The notes under the pieces: model-generated
Seen by the model: the letters and a program-made list of their open reading frames with translations, nothing else
What the model was told of the DNA's origin: nothing
Databases searched by the model: none
Program-made: the position numbers and the translations under genes
In this document: one piece after another, positions 1 to 8,178 of the stretch
Layout: each line of letters starts with the position of its first letter
Position numbering within the stretch: position 1 is the stretch's first letter
DNA from: a virus
Length of the DNA stretch: 23,491 bases
Reading direction: 5' to 3' (one strand)
IMG/VR virus record: IMGVR_UViG_3300007623_000034
Span: 1 to 23,491 of that record

Positions 1-422
1 TTCCACTGGAAGTAAGATGTATCAGTTTCTGCCAATGTACCCAACGTCACCACGCCCATGTAGCGACGAATTACGTTCTGACCATTGGTGTCATACTCAG
101 TCCAACCACAAGTACGAAGTGCTTTACGAGTTACATCGTTAGCAAGAGTCCAACCATTGATGAAGTCGAACTGTTCTGGTGTGATTGCTTCCATTGGGAA
201 TGGATATTTAATGTAGGTTGAAGAGTTACGCCACAAGATCTTGAGGGCAGAGTAAAGTGCCTGACCAGTGATACCATCAGATGACGCTGGCAGGATACCT
301 GATCCAGGGGTGATAGTAATAGTTTTAGTTGTTTCATCAACGACAAGAGGTGCTAATGGTGTTGTACCAGTATCCCCGCCGCTAATAAGATCCGTAGGAT
401 CTGTTAGAATAAGTGTTGCCAT
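1..422 (-). CDS. Unrecognised late phage protein, C-terminus cut by window edge
   Basis: The frame reads from an ATG at 422-420 down to base 1 without a stop, giving about 140 residues of an incomplete protein. It begins MATLILTDPTDLISGG, has a polar, Thr/Gly/Pro-rich N-terminus of about 45 residues, then a more ordered part containing GQALYSALKILWR, YPFPMEAITPEQFDFINGW and RRYMGVVTLG. No signal peptide or membrane segment is visible. It is the first gene after a TATAAATA late promoter (464-471), and an SD-like GGAGT lies about 8 bases upstream of the start, so it should be expressed late. I recall similar proteins beside fibre and structural genes in marine phages, but I cannot assign a family. 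A virion or fibre-associated role is inferred only from position. A shorter frame inside it (131-346) is a shadow. Confidence 0.8.
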   Translation of the reverse strand, partial: MATLILTDPTDLISGGDTGTTPLAPLVVDETTKTITITPGSGILPASSDGITGQALYSALKILWRNSSTYIKYPFPMEAITPEQFDFINGWTLANDVTRKALRTCGWTEYDTNGQNVIRRYMGVVTLGTLAETDTSYFQW

Positions 423-463
423 TCGAATGACTCCGTTTTGAGTGTTTTGTTATATAACGTCTA

Positions 464-471
464 TATTTATA
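464..471 (-). promoter_or_regulatory. T4-type late promoter core
   Basis: The minus strand reads TATAAATA, exactly the octamer recognised in T4 by the late sigma factor gp55. It lies in a 53-base intergenic gap, 41 bases upstream of the ATG at 422. No -35 element is expected for this promoter class. The assignment rests on the exact match and its position. Confidence 0.8.
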
Positions 472-475
472 AAAA

Positions 476-676
476 TTAACCTTCCTCGGGGACGTATTGT
501 ACAAACATTACAGCAGTTTCTGAAGAAGCGCCTACAACGCCTCCACCTAACTGTGTAATGGTTACTTGCTGTCCAAGGATGTTAACTGAGTCACCCACCT
601 TATACGGTGAAAAATCAAATTCAAATTCTATGTTTTTAAGAAATTCAACAGTAGATTCTACCACTCTATACTTCAT
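476..676 (-). CDS. Small hypothetical protein (66 aa)
   Basis: A 66-residue protein that starts MKYRVVESTVEFLKN and ends FVQYVPEEG. The ATG at 676-674 is preceded by AGGA with about 6 bases spacing, which overlaps the end of the upstream gene (stop 687-685). The middle (VGDSVNILGQQVTITQLGGG) looks like short beta strands separated by a Gly-rich turn, so a small beta-barrel or beta-sandwich is plausible. There are no cysteines and no membrane segment. It sits between the beta-helix-like protein and a late promoter, and ends just before that promoter. It may be an accessory of the neighbouring surface protein, but I do not recognise the family. Confidence 0.7.
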   Translation of the reverse strand: MKYRVVESTVEFLKNIEFEFDFSPYKVGDSVNILGQQVTITQLGGGVVGASSETAVMFVQYVPEEG

Positions 677-684
677 ATTTATTC

Positions 685-2274
685 CTATGGATTAAAGAAA
701 TTTCGGTCAACAGTTTGAGTTGCCAAGAAAGTCTGACCACTGATTGACGGTAATGTAAATGGCTGGTAGATATCACTCCACCCCTCAGAGAATACCACTA
801 TGTTAACAGCAGTACCGCCTTGAGTGTGGCTAATCGTGTGTTGGAAACGAGGATCACCGGCAGTGCTGTTTACAGTATCTGATACAGCAGCGGACTCTGT
901 GCCAGTACCAACTTCAACGCCATCACTCTGACGGAATATACGAACCTCAGAGTCAGGTTTCAAGTTGTTGACTGTAAATGAAAGTGACGGAGCATTTACA
1001 ACAATCGTACCACCACCTGAAGCAGTAACATTTGCTTGCGCAACGTTACCGCCATTTGTTGGGTTGATAGTACAAGTGCCTGTACCTGTAAAGTCAACAG
1101 TCGCTGTTCCGATATTAGTGAAGTTCAGGTTATCGAACGTGTATGTGCCGGCAGAGGTGATCTTAATAGCAATGTTATTATTGTCAAAATTACAATCCGA
1201 AACTCCAGAAATCTCAGTATCAGCATCAAGAGTCATTGCTCCTGTAGTATCGTTACTTGAGTTGAAGTTACAGTTTGTCATCGTAGCACCTTTCGGCGAA
1301 ACGCTATTACAACGACGGAATGTAGTTTCGTTGTTTACGGTGGTATTAGACGCAAATATGAATGTGCCCATGTCAGCAAAGGTACAACCACTTAGAGCAA
1401 CAGTAGCGTTATCGACACATTCCCAGTTACCGCGAGATACAGTACTCAAAGAAGATATCGAAACGTTTGTTAACGCAACATTTGAGCTCGCGTTATTGAC
1501 TTCTATCCTATTAAAGTTGGATGATACAAATTCTGTATTATCGATAGTTAAAACTTTGTTCTGGTCGCGGAAGTCTACAAGGGCAGCTGTTGTACCTAAT
1601 GATAATAACCCTTTGAACAGATAAGAACCACCAACGTCCTGAAGAATACCCCAACGTCCAGTTGTAGGATTATCGTTAGCTATAGACGCGCCTGTAAAGT
1701 TTGCTGGGTTGTTTGTAGGGTCAGTATCGCCGCCTGTAATCTCTAGCGCCCCACGACCCCATCGAATATGGTCGATATTGTATGAGTTACCCTTAGCAAT
1801 ACCAACCGATAGATCGCAACCAATACCAACGCCAGCGAAGGTAGTTCCTCCAGGGTTGCCTGTAGTCTGCGAAGGAGTTACGCGAGGGTCAACTGCATAA
1901 TTTACCCAACCGCCATAGGCATAGGTATCGCTACCCGAAATAAAAAATCGACGGAAGTTAGCGTTATTGTCGCCTATTAGAGCCTGTAAACCACCATTCG
2001 CTTTAGTGAGAAGAGCGTTAGGCGCAAAGAACTTAAACCATATAAAGAAAGCACCATCAGTCGGTAGAGTACGAGCAGTACCTGTATAAAACAAAGAACC
2101 TGCTCCAGATTTACGCTGAGACTCTGTAACACAGACTGATCCATAGATTGCCAAGTCGGTATCAGCAACACCCGTGCCGTCAGTCGAGGTGAACCCCGAT
2201 GCCTCTGAGAATCCAGTTACAGACGAGCAATCTGTCTGTGTCGCTAGGTCTGTTGAATATGCAGGATTTGCCAT
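685..2274 (-). CDS. Putative beta-helix-like phage surface protein (529 aa)
   Basis: A long Thr/Ser/Asn/Gly-rich protein with no signal peptide or membrane segment. The first ~220 residues look like a globular beta domain (for example SGAGSLFYTG, DGAFFIWFKFF). Residues from about 230 to 420 carry repeated short strands of the kind found in right-handed parallel beta-helices: VALTNVSISSL, VALSGCTFADM, ATMTNCNFNSS, ISGVSDCNFDNNN and YTFDNLNFTNIG, each with an N/C-x-x-F rung. The C-terminal ~100 residues (LKPDSEVRIFRQSDG) look like an Ig-like or carbohydrate-binding beta sandwich. The ATG overlaps the TAA of the upstream gene by one base, so translation is probably coupled. This architecture is common in phage fibres and tailspikes. 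A receptor-binding or virion decoration role is inferred. No catalytic residues are evident, so I do not call it a depolymerase. Confidence 0.72.
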   Translation of the reverse strand: MANPAYSTDLATQTDCSSVTGFSEASGFTSTDGTGVADTDLAIYGSVCVTESQRKSGAGSLFYTGTARTLPTDGAFFIWFKFFAPNALLTKANGGLQALIGDNNANFRRFFISGSDTYAYGGWVNYAVDPRVTPSQTTGNPGGTTFAGVGIGCDLSVGIAKGNSYNIDHIRWGRGALEITGGDTDPTNNPANFTGASIANDNPTTGRWGILQDVGGSYLFKGLLSLGTTAALVDFRDQNKVLTIDNTEFVSSNFNRIEVNNASSNVALTNVSISSLSTVSRGNWECVDNATVALSGCTFADMGTFIFASNTTVNNETTFRRCNSVSPKGATMTNCNFNSSNDTTGAMTLDADTEISGVSDCNFDNNNIAIKITSAGTYTFDNLNFTNIGTATVDFTGTGTCTINPTNGGNVAQANVTASGGGTIVVNAPSLSFTVNNLKPDSEVRIFRQSDGVEVGTGTESAAVSDTVNSTAGDPRFQHTISHTQGGTAVNIVVFSEGWSDIYQPFTLPSISGQTFLATQTVDRNFFNP

Positions 2275-2699
2275 TAGTTTTTATACCTTAGTGCTATCTC
2301 AAGCACTTTATTAATATCGTGTCCTTTAGCACAACGAATATCTGTTATACCAGTTGAGAATGCTGCGATAACAACTGAGATACCTTTAGCATTCAACGAC
2401 TTTATATACTCGCCCATTTGTATGGTATCCCAAGTATTAATTCTTCTCTCAGAAACCAACCCATAATAGATCTTGGTTGTAATCCTATCAAATATAACGC
2501 CTGAGCGATCTGGTCTTAGAGATTCGTTATATCCTTCATCGATGTAAACACAATTAAAGTTTACACATGACTCTGGGCGTTCTTCGTATATTGTACAACC
2601 TTTATCACAGAATGTACATTTGCTGTTTTCAGGTTTTGTCAGGGCTGTATCGTTTATAGGTAAAGAAATACAGCACTCATAACAACCATCACAATTCAT
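2274..2699 (-). CDS. YkgJ-type cysteine-cluster protein (141 aa)
   Basis: The N-terminal half carries a cluster of cysteines: CDGCYECC at residues 3-10, then CTFCDKGC at about residues 28-35, then C45 and C50 in RPESCVNFNC. This spacing matches the YkgJ/UPF0153 zinc- or iron-chelating family, which has a CxxCxxCC start and a later C...C..G.C.IY..RP..C block. KGCTIYEERPESC is characteristic. The cysteines probably bind a metal ion or Fe-S cluster. The C-terminal half lacks cysteines apart from IRCAKG and looks alpha/beta. The ATG overlaps the TGA of the DUF1353 gene by four bases (ATGA). A TATAAATA lies 34 bases upstream, inside that gene. Such proteins occur in many phages, but their function is unknown. 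It could act in protein modification or redox chemistry, which is inference only. Confidence 0.82.
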   Translation of the reverse strand: MNCDGCYECCISLPINDTALTKPENSKCTFCDKGCTIYEERPESCVNFNCVYIDEGYNESLRPDRSGVIFDRITTKIYYGLVSERRINTWDTIQMGEYIKSLNAKGISVVIAAFSTGITDIRCAKGHDINKVLEIALRYKN

Positions 2700-3051
2700 A
2701 ATATAACTCTCTTAGATCTAAACTTGCTAGCAGTATTTATAGCCAGCTTTATAACTCTTATTCTAAAATCGCTTATGTCGCAGTATTCGAGCTCTTCGTA
2801 GAATACTCTATTGGCTTCATCCCAGTTACCGTTGTTCTTGTCTATTAGATAGTCGTGAACAATAGCTGCTTTGAATATAGGTCCAGTCGGAGACATCAGT
2901 GTATGGAGGAATACTGGAACACTCGCACCGTCAGTAACATAACCTTTCGGTACAAGTACTCCAGTATATGAAGTATAATCTTCAACCAACTCCCACTTTG
3001 CTCGTTTGTAGGGGTTTGACGGTTGAATGTATTTTACAATCACTTCATTCA

Positions 3052-3052
<1 letters not shown>
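2696..3052 (-). CDS. DUF1353 family protein (118 aa)
   Basis: The core VPKGYVTDGASVPVF (about residues 34-48) followed by FKAAIVHDYLID (about residues 61-72) is the signature of the DUF1353 family, which has a G-[FY]-x-T-D-[GL]-A-S-[IV]-P motif and then a K-A-A-x-x-H-D-x-L motif. The conserved Asp, Ser, His and Asp may form a binding or active site, but no activity is established to my knowledge. The family is widespread in tailed phages, often near fibre or lysis genes. The length is typical. The start overlaps the collagen-like gene's TAA by one base, and the TGA overlaps the next gene's ATG by four bases, so the three are translated as a unit. Confidence 0.88.
2734..2741 (-). promoter_or_regulatory. 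T4-type late promoter core inside upstream gene
   Basis: The minus strand reads TATAAATA within the 3' end of the DUF1353 gene, 34 bases before the ATG of the cysteine-cluster gene. The distance matches the other late promoters in this window. Because it encodes residues of the upstream protein (part of AINT), it could be a chance match. Confidence 0.6.
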
Positions 3053-4242
<1,190 letters not shown>

Positions 4243-4248
4243 ATTATA

Positions 4249-5907
4249 TTACTCTTGTTCAATAAACTTAGTCATGCTCTGGATAAGCTTTAATTGCTCT
4301 GCTTCTAGCTCTTCATTACGCTGCGGTGTTTCAACCACCGGAGTTTCTTCCTCAACTATAGCAGGCTGAGTGTATTGAACGCTATCCGCAAAGCCATCGT
4401 CGTCTTCATCTTCAAGACCAGAACCTTCTTGTTCAATCTGCTTGACAATTTCTTCGATCTCTTCGTCGGTTTGCATAAGAACATTCTTACGAACCCACTC
4501 AACGCTGTAGTAGCGACCAACATATTCGTCAATCTCACGTAAAGTTGCTGCGCGGTTCATTAGCAATTCAGAGTTCTTCATCTCCGAAAAGTGAGAATCA
4601 GATATGAAGTCGATTGTAATATCTTGACTAATATCGTTCCATTCTTCTTCGGTCACGATACCCTTAAGAATCAGTTGAGTCTTTAGAATATCAATAAACA
4701 AGGCAGAGAACTTCTTACGGAGACGATTGATAAACTTCTGAAATTTGAGTTCGTCGCGAGTAGTTTCCTGTGCACGCCCAAGAGATACCATAGCCTGCTG
4801 TTCAGGGTCTAGGCGAGAAATAGGAACGTTAAGCGCCTTGTAAAGTTTCTTCTGGAAGTACATGATGTCATCAATCTGACCAAGGTTTTCGCCGCCTGGA
4901 AGCGTGGTAATTTCCGTACCACGACCGCCTTCACGACGAGGCAACCAGAAATCTTCAAGCATGGACATATGCTTGCGGTCATCCTTCATTTCGCCTGTAG
5001 TTGCGTCATATACCATTTTGTTACGGTAGCGATTCATGATACCACGGAGGTATTCTTCCGCTTTACCCTTCGGCAAGTTACCAACATCGATATAGAAAAT
5101 ACGACGTTCTGGGGCGCGACTTAAACGGTAGATTACCAATGAATCTTCCATCATACGCAACTGGTTAACAGCTTTAACAGCTTTGTGTAGGTATGACTGA
5201 ACTTGCGTACGAGTAGGATCTAGTAGACCGCTTGTCACGTAGGTGACAGAATCCTTTGATATTTTTAATCCAGTACCAGAAGCAACACCATTGCCGCCAA
5301 TACCTTGTTTCTCGTAGATGTAGTATTCTTCAGCACCGACTACTATTTCAGTTCCGGTTTTAGGGTCTTTGTCTTTTATTAGTTCTTTGACTTTACGGAT
5401 TTTAGTTGCGTCGATAGGACGAAGTTCAACAATTCCGTTTTTAGGGTTCTTATCGTCAATAACTTTATGATAGTACAAGCGACCGTCAACGTACCATCTC
5501 CGGAAGATATCGTGCCCATACCAGTTGATATTAAGCATTGAAACGATGTGTTCAAACTCAGCACGAATCATCTTCTTGATTTTATCGGGCTGGTCTAAGT
5601 CATCCATTATAATATCGACTGGGGCTGAATCATCATCGGAAACTATGGCTTCCGAGACGATATCTTCAATAGCCATGTCGCATTCGGCTTGCTGCGCTGC
5701 GTCACGGTATTTTAAAATCTGTTCCCTTTCATTCTTAGCGCGACCGCCTTCCATATCAACATAGGAGCCATAATGCCCCCCAGCGTCAACAACGTATCCG
5801 CCATCGTAATCTTCTTTTGGAACAAACGATTGCTTTTTCTTTTCTTCCTTTTCGATCGACTTCGAGCGTGTAATTTCAAAACCGAAAAGGTTGATTCCGT
5901 CTGCCAT
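4249..5907 (-). CDS. 20: Portal vertex protein (gp20-like, 552 aa)
   Basis: This is the T4 gp20 family, the dodecameric head portal through which DNA enters, the starting point of head assembly and the docking site of the neck. Length (552) is close to T4 gp20 (524). Recognisable blocks are the N-terminal membrane-free start MADGINLFGFEITRS, the segment VDGRLYYHKVID (about residue 140), ELRPIDATKIRKVKE, DSLVIYRLSRAPERRIFYIDVG (central stem region), EGGRGTEITTLPGG, and the late block ISRLDPEQQAMVSLG leading into GRAQETTRDELKFQKFI. The C-terminal ~70 residues are acidic and low complexity. It follows tail tube gene 19 as in T4. Its start has a GAGG about 10 bases upstream. A late promoter (5970-5977) and a strong hairpin (5929-5952) separate it from gene 19. 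In T4-like phages gp20 also serves as a phylogenetic marker. Confidence 0.95.
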   Translation of the reverse strand: MADGINLFGFEITRSKSIEKEEKKKQSFVPKEDYDGGYVVDAGGHYGSYVDMEGGRAKNEREQILKYRDAAQQAECDMAIEDIVSEAIVSDDDSAPVDIIMDDLDQPDKIKKMIRAEFEHIVSMLNINWYGHDIFRRWYVDGRLYYHKVIDDKNPKNGIVELRPIDATKIRKVKELIKDKDPKTGTEIVVGAEEYYIYEKQGIGGNGVASGTGLKISKDSVTYVTSGLLDPTRTQVQSYLHKAVKAVNQLRMMEDSLVIYRLSRAPERRIFYIDVGNLPKGKAEEYLRGIMNRYRNKMVYDATTGEMKDDRKHMSMLEDFWLPRREGGRGTEITTLPGGENLGQIDDIMYFQKKLYKALNVPISRLDPEQQAMVSLGRAQETTRDELKFQKFINRLRKKFSALFIDILKTQLILKGIVTEEEWNDISQDITIDFISDSHFSEMKNSELLMNRAATLREIDEYVGRYYSVEWVRKNVLMQTDEEIEEIVKQIEQEGSGLEDEDDDGFADSVQYTQPAIVEEETPVVETPQRNEELEAEQLKLIQSMTKFIEQE

Positions 5908-5928
5908 AGTTTATAAACCTCTTTCATT

Positions 5929-5952
5929 AAAAAGGGTGCCGAAGCACCCTTT
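5929..5952 (-). terminator. Rho-independent terminator-like hairpin with UUCG loop
   Basis: The minus strand contains a perfect 9-bp stem (AAAGGGTGC / GCACCCTTT, 5952-5944 pairing with 5939-5931) closed by the exceptionally stable TTCG tetraloop, followed by T's at 5933-5929 that extend the stem's own T run. This is a classic intrinsic terminator for transcription coming from gene 19. It lies between the late promoter octamer at 5970-5977 and the portal start at 5907, so it also falls in the leader of the portal transcript. On the plus strand the T-run is shorter and not followed by a gene. Confidence 0.85.
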
Positions 5953-5969
5953 ACACATATGCTTTAAGG

Positions 5970-5977
5970 TATTTATA
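5970..5977 (-). promoter_or_regulatory. T4-type late promoter core upstream of portal gene
   Basis: The minus strand reads TATAAATA in the gap between genes 19 and 20, 62 bases upstream of the portal ATG. Initiation would be expected roughly at 5965-5960, only about ten bases before the hairpin at 5952-5929. The promoter call is supported by an exact match and an intergenic position. Confidence 0.8.
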
Positions 5978-5980
5978 ACC

Positions 5981-6505
5981 TTAAATTGTAGTGTTTGAAG
6001 TCCAGTACTGAACCTGCAGTTCAACGGTGAACTCTTCAATAGTGTTTTCAGAGTCGTAACTTACGTCAATTGCAGATACGTTAGTTGGGAAACAACCACG
6101 CATATCGTAAGTCTTGACAGTAACACCATTCTTATCAAGCTGATCAATTGCTAGATCTGCTTGGTAAAGAAGAGGATTAACCTGACCAAAGTTAGACGTG
6201 TGTCCATTGATTAGGTTCATCCAGCTTTCAAACGCATTACGAACAGCAAAGTTTGTATCGTTGATTACAGTGATAGTCCACGGCTCGAATTCACGGTCGC
6301 CAGCAATCTTCAATTTACGTCCACGGAATGGGATTTCAATTGGGCTGATTACCGAAGCAGGTAGAGACGCAGCCTTACACATGTAAGACGTTAGGTCAAC
6401 GTTGCCTGAAACTCCAGGTGGAAAATTAACACGAACTTTAAACAGGTTCGCACGGGCACCGCCACCGATGAGACGGGCTTTAAACTGATCTACTTCCATT
6501 ACCAT
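5981..6505 (-). CDS. 19: Tail tube protein (gp19-like, 174 aa)
   Basis: This is the T4 gp19 family, the subunit of the inner tail tube around which the sheath assembles. The length (174) is close to T4 gp19 (163). The start MVMEVDQFKARLIGGGARANLF and the conserved core LPASVISPIEIPFRGR (about residues 50-65) and FEPWTITVINDTNF (about residues 78-91) are typical, as is the C-terminal beta strand EFTVELQVQYWTS. Two in-frame ATGs lie six bases apart. A strong GGAGG (6520-6516) is 10 bases from the first and 16 from the second, so I keep the first. The GGAGG overlaps the end of the sheath gene, whose stop is 6514-6512, so sheath and tube are tightly linked. The gene ends just before the late promoter and hairpin preceding the portal. 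Confidence 0.95.
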   Translation of the reverse strand: MVMEVDQFKARLIGGGARANLFKVRVNFPPGVSGNVDLTSYMCKAASLPASVISPIEIPFRGRKLKIAGDREFEPWTITVINDTNFAVRNAFESWMNLINGHTSNFGQVNPLLYQADLAIDQLDKNGVTVKTYDMRGCFPTNVSAIDVSYDSENTIEEFTVELQVQYWTSNTTI

Positions 6506-6511
6506 GGTCTA

Positions 6512-8107
6512 TTAACCTCCTACTAGTTCGCTGAACTCAACGCCAGTACGAGTAGCGATGAAGTTAAGAGTAATGAAGTTGATTGAACGCGCAGGTTTGA
6601 CATAGATGTCAGCCACAAAGCGGTTGGTATCAATAACTTCTGGTGTATTGTTAGTCTCATCGCACACAACTTTAAAGTCGTACATGCCTCGGCGACCTTT
6701 GATGTCGCGTAGGTATGGCTCAACCAATGCTACGAACTGACCGCGAGTGAATTCGTCGTTTAGTTCGAATAGAGTTGATTTAGCAGCAGTAGAGATTGCT
6801 TTTTCGATTGTATTGAATAGGCGACGAACGTTGATACGGTCAAACGCAGAAGCGCGAGTAAGAGAAGTCTTATCTCCGTATAGAACGATACCTTCACCTG
6901 GGAAAGATACGATTGGGTTAACACGTTTCTTGTACAGGCTATCGCGAGCAGCATTGTCAGGATTGAAAGCAATCTTAACAACAGTGTTTAGGCGACCACG
7001 GTTAAAGCCAGCTGGAGAGAACCATGGGTCAGCAACTTCGTCTGTACGAGCACATAGACCAGCAATGTGACCAGAAGCTGGAATCCAACGGTAGTCATCA
7101 TTGTACTTGTCGTAAACGTACAAAGCGGTTGAGTCCATTACACCGTAAGAAGATGAATCAACTTCGTTAGCCCAAGAAAGGACATTTGCCAAAGCAGTAG
7201 AAGAAGAAACGCCAACAGTTTCGGCGGTTGGAGGAGAAACAAATGCCACAGCGTCCTTACGGAATTCTGCAACAGCGATAACAGTATCAGCATCAGCAGC
7301 GTCAAAATCACCACCAATGATTAGGTTACATTCATACACTTCAACATCTTTGAACACTTCGTAAGCAGCAGCAAGATCGTTAGAACCGCCCGCAGCACCG
7401 TCAGCGCCATGATTAAGAGTTGTCTCACCAGAAGCCAAGCTTGCGTTCACATAAACGTAGCTTGATCTTTCGTTGATAACATATACGAAGTAATTGTTTG
7501 TTCCGTCTGCTAGTTTATCACCTTTGGTATCGCCCAAGAAAGCATAAGTTTCTAGGACAGAGCCCGCAGTTCCGGTAAATTCGCCGCCAGCATCGATAAC
7601 AGCAACGTGCATTTCGCCAGCGCCAGGAGCACCGTCAAAGCGAGAAGCTACTGTTTTCTGAAGGGCAGTGCCAGCTTCGTAAGTGGTGAAGTTTGTTGAA
7701 TCGAGTACGTGAACAGCAATGCTATTACCAAGAACGCCTTGGTAGCGAGCAGTTACAGTATCAGTGAAAACTACGCCTTCAGCAGACTTTTCGTTAGGGT
7801 ATTCTGCGCCAGCAGCACCGCTTGTAGCGTTGTATGCAGGCGTACCAGTGTCAGCAGTGTAACGGACAACGCGAAGATCAGAACCGTATTTTAGGAACTG
7901 AGCAGCGTTTAGGAAATCTTTATACATGGAGTCGGTCGGAGTACCGAATAGAGCAGCAAGTTGTTTTTCATTTGAAACTTGCGTCGGTACAAAAGCCGGA
8001 CCCCAACGAAAGTTACCAGCGATCGCACCGATAGATGTCGATACCGCAGGCACTACGTTAGTGAGGTCAATTTCCTTAACCTCAATGCCAGGAGATACTA
8101 ATGCCAT
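6512..8107 (-). CDS. 18: Contractile tail sheath protein (gp18-like, 531 aa)
   Basis: This is the T4 gp18 family, the polymer whose contraction drives the tube through the host envelope. The N-terminus MALVSPGIEVKEIDLTNVV leading into STSIGAIAGNFRWGPAF is the conserved sheath start that interacts with neighbouring subunits. The C-terminal ~150 residues (VNPIVSFPGEGIVLYGDKT, FDRINVRRLFNTIEKAI, RRGMYDFKVVCDETNN, then a final beta-rich ARSINFITLNFIATRTG) are the best conserved part and hold the inter-subunit strands. The protein is about 130 residues shorter than T4 gp18 (659), consistent with a smaller variable outer domain in the middle, as in other marine T4-like sheaths. It follows a late promoter (8168-8175) and has a good GAGG 9 bases before ATG. 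It lies directly before the tube gene, as in T4. Confidence 0.96.
   Translation of the reverse strand: MALVSPGIEVKEIDLTNVVPAVSTSIGAIAGNFRWGPAFVPTQVSNEKQLAALFGTPTDSMYKDFLNAAQFLKYGSDLRVVRYTADTGTPAYNATSGAAGAEYPNEKSAEGVVFTDTVTARYQGVLGNSIAVHVLDSTNFTTYEAGTALQKTVASRFDGAPGAGEMHVAVIDAGGEFTGTAGSVLETYAFLGDTKGDKLADGTNNYFVYVINERSSYVYVNASLASGETTLNHGADGAAGGSNDLAAAYEVFKDVEVYECNLIIGGDFDAADADTVIAVAEFRKDAVAFVSPPTAETVGVSSSTALANVLSWANEVDSSSYGVMDSTALYVYDKYNDDYRWIPASGHIAGLCARTDEVADPWFSPAGFNRGRLNTVVKIAFNPDNAARDSLYKKRVNPIVSFPGEGIVLYGDKTSLTRASAFDRINVRRLFNTIEKAISTAAKSTLFELNDEFTRGQFVALVEPYLRDIKGRRGMYDFKVVCDETNNTPEVIDTNRFVADIYVKPARSINFITLNFIATRTGVEFSELVGG
6516..6520 (-). promoter_or_regulatory. Strong ribosome binding site deciding the gene 19 start
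   Basis: GGAGG on the minus strand, embedded in the last codons of gene 18, is 10 bases before the first ATG of gene 19. It favours the upstream of two closely spaced ATGs. A strong site suits the high copy number of tail tube subunits. Confidence 0.7.
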
Positions 8108-8167
8108 TTGTTTTTCCTCATGGAGTTAATAAGAGATTCATAACAAGTAAATTTTATCAATTACAAT

Positions 8168-8175
8168 TATTTATA
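8168..8175 (-). promoter_or_regulatory. T4-type late promoter core upstream of sheath gene
   Basis: The minus strand reads TATAAATA (flanked TTTATAAATAATT) just after the terminase stop codon and 60 bases upstream of the gene 18 ATG. A separate promoter here fits the need for far more sheath than terminase. Confidence 0.85.
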
Positions 8176-8178
8176 AAT

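Noticed and set aside
131-346. Minus-strand frame of 71 codons overlapping the leftmost gene
   Set aside because: It is a shadow frame of the gene at 1-422, which has a late promoter, a ribosome binding site and phage-like composition.
674-682. AATAAATA before the 66-residue gene as a late promoter
   Set aside because: It differs from the octamer at the first base and sits directly at the start codon, with no room for transcription initiation. It is more likely part of the ribosome binding spacer.
965-1624. Plus-strand open frame of 219 codons opposite the beta-helix-like gene
   Set aside because: It is antisense to a clear late gene, has no recognisable motif and no ribosome binding context that I could support. 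It probably results from the codon bias of the repeated strands on the other strand.
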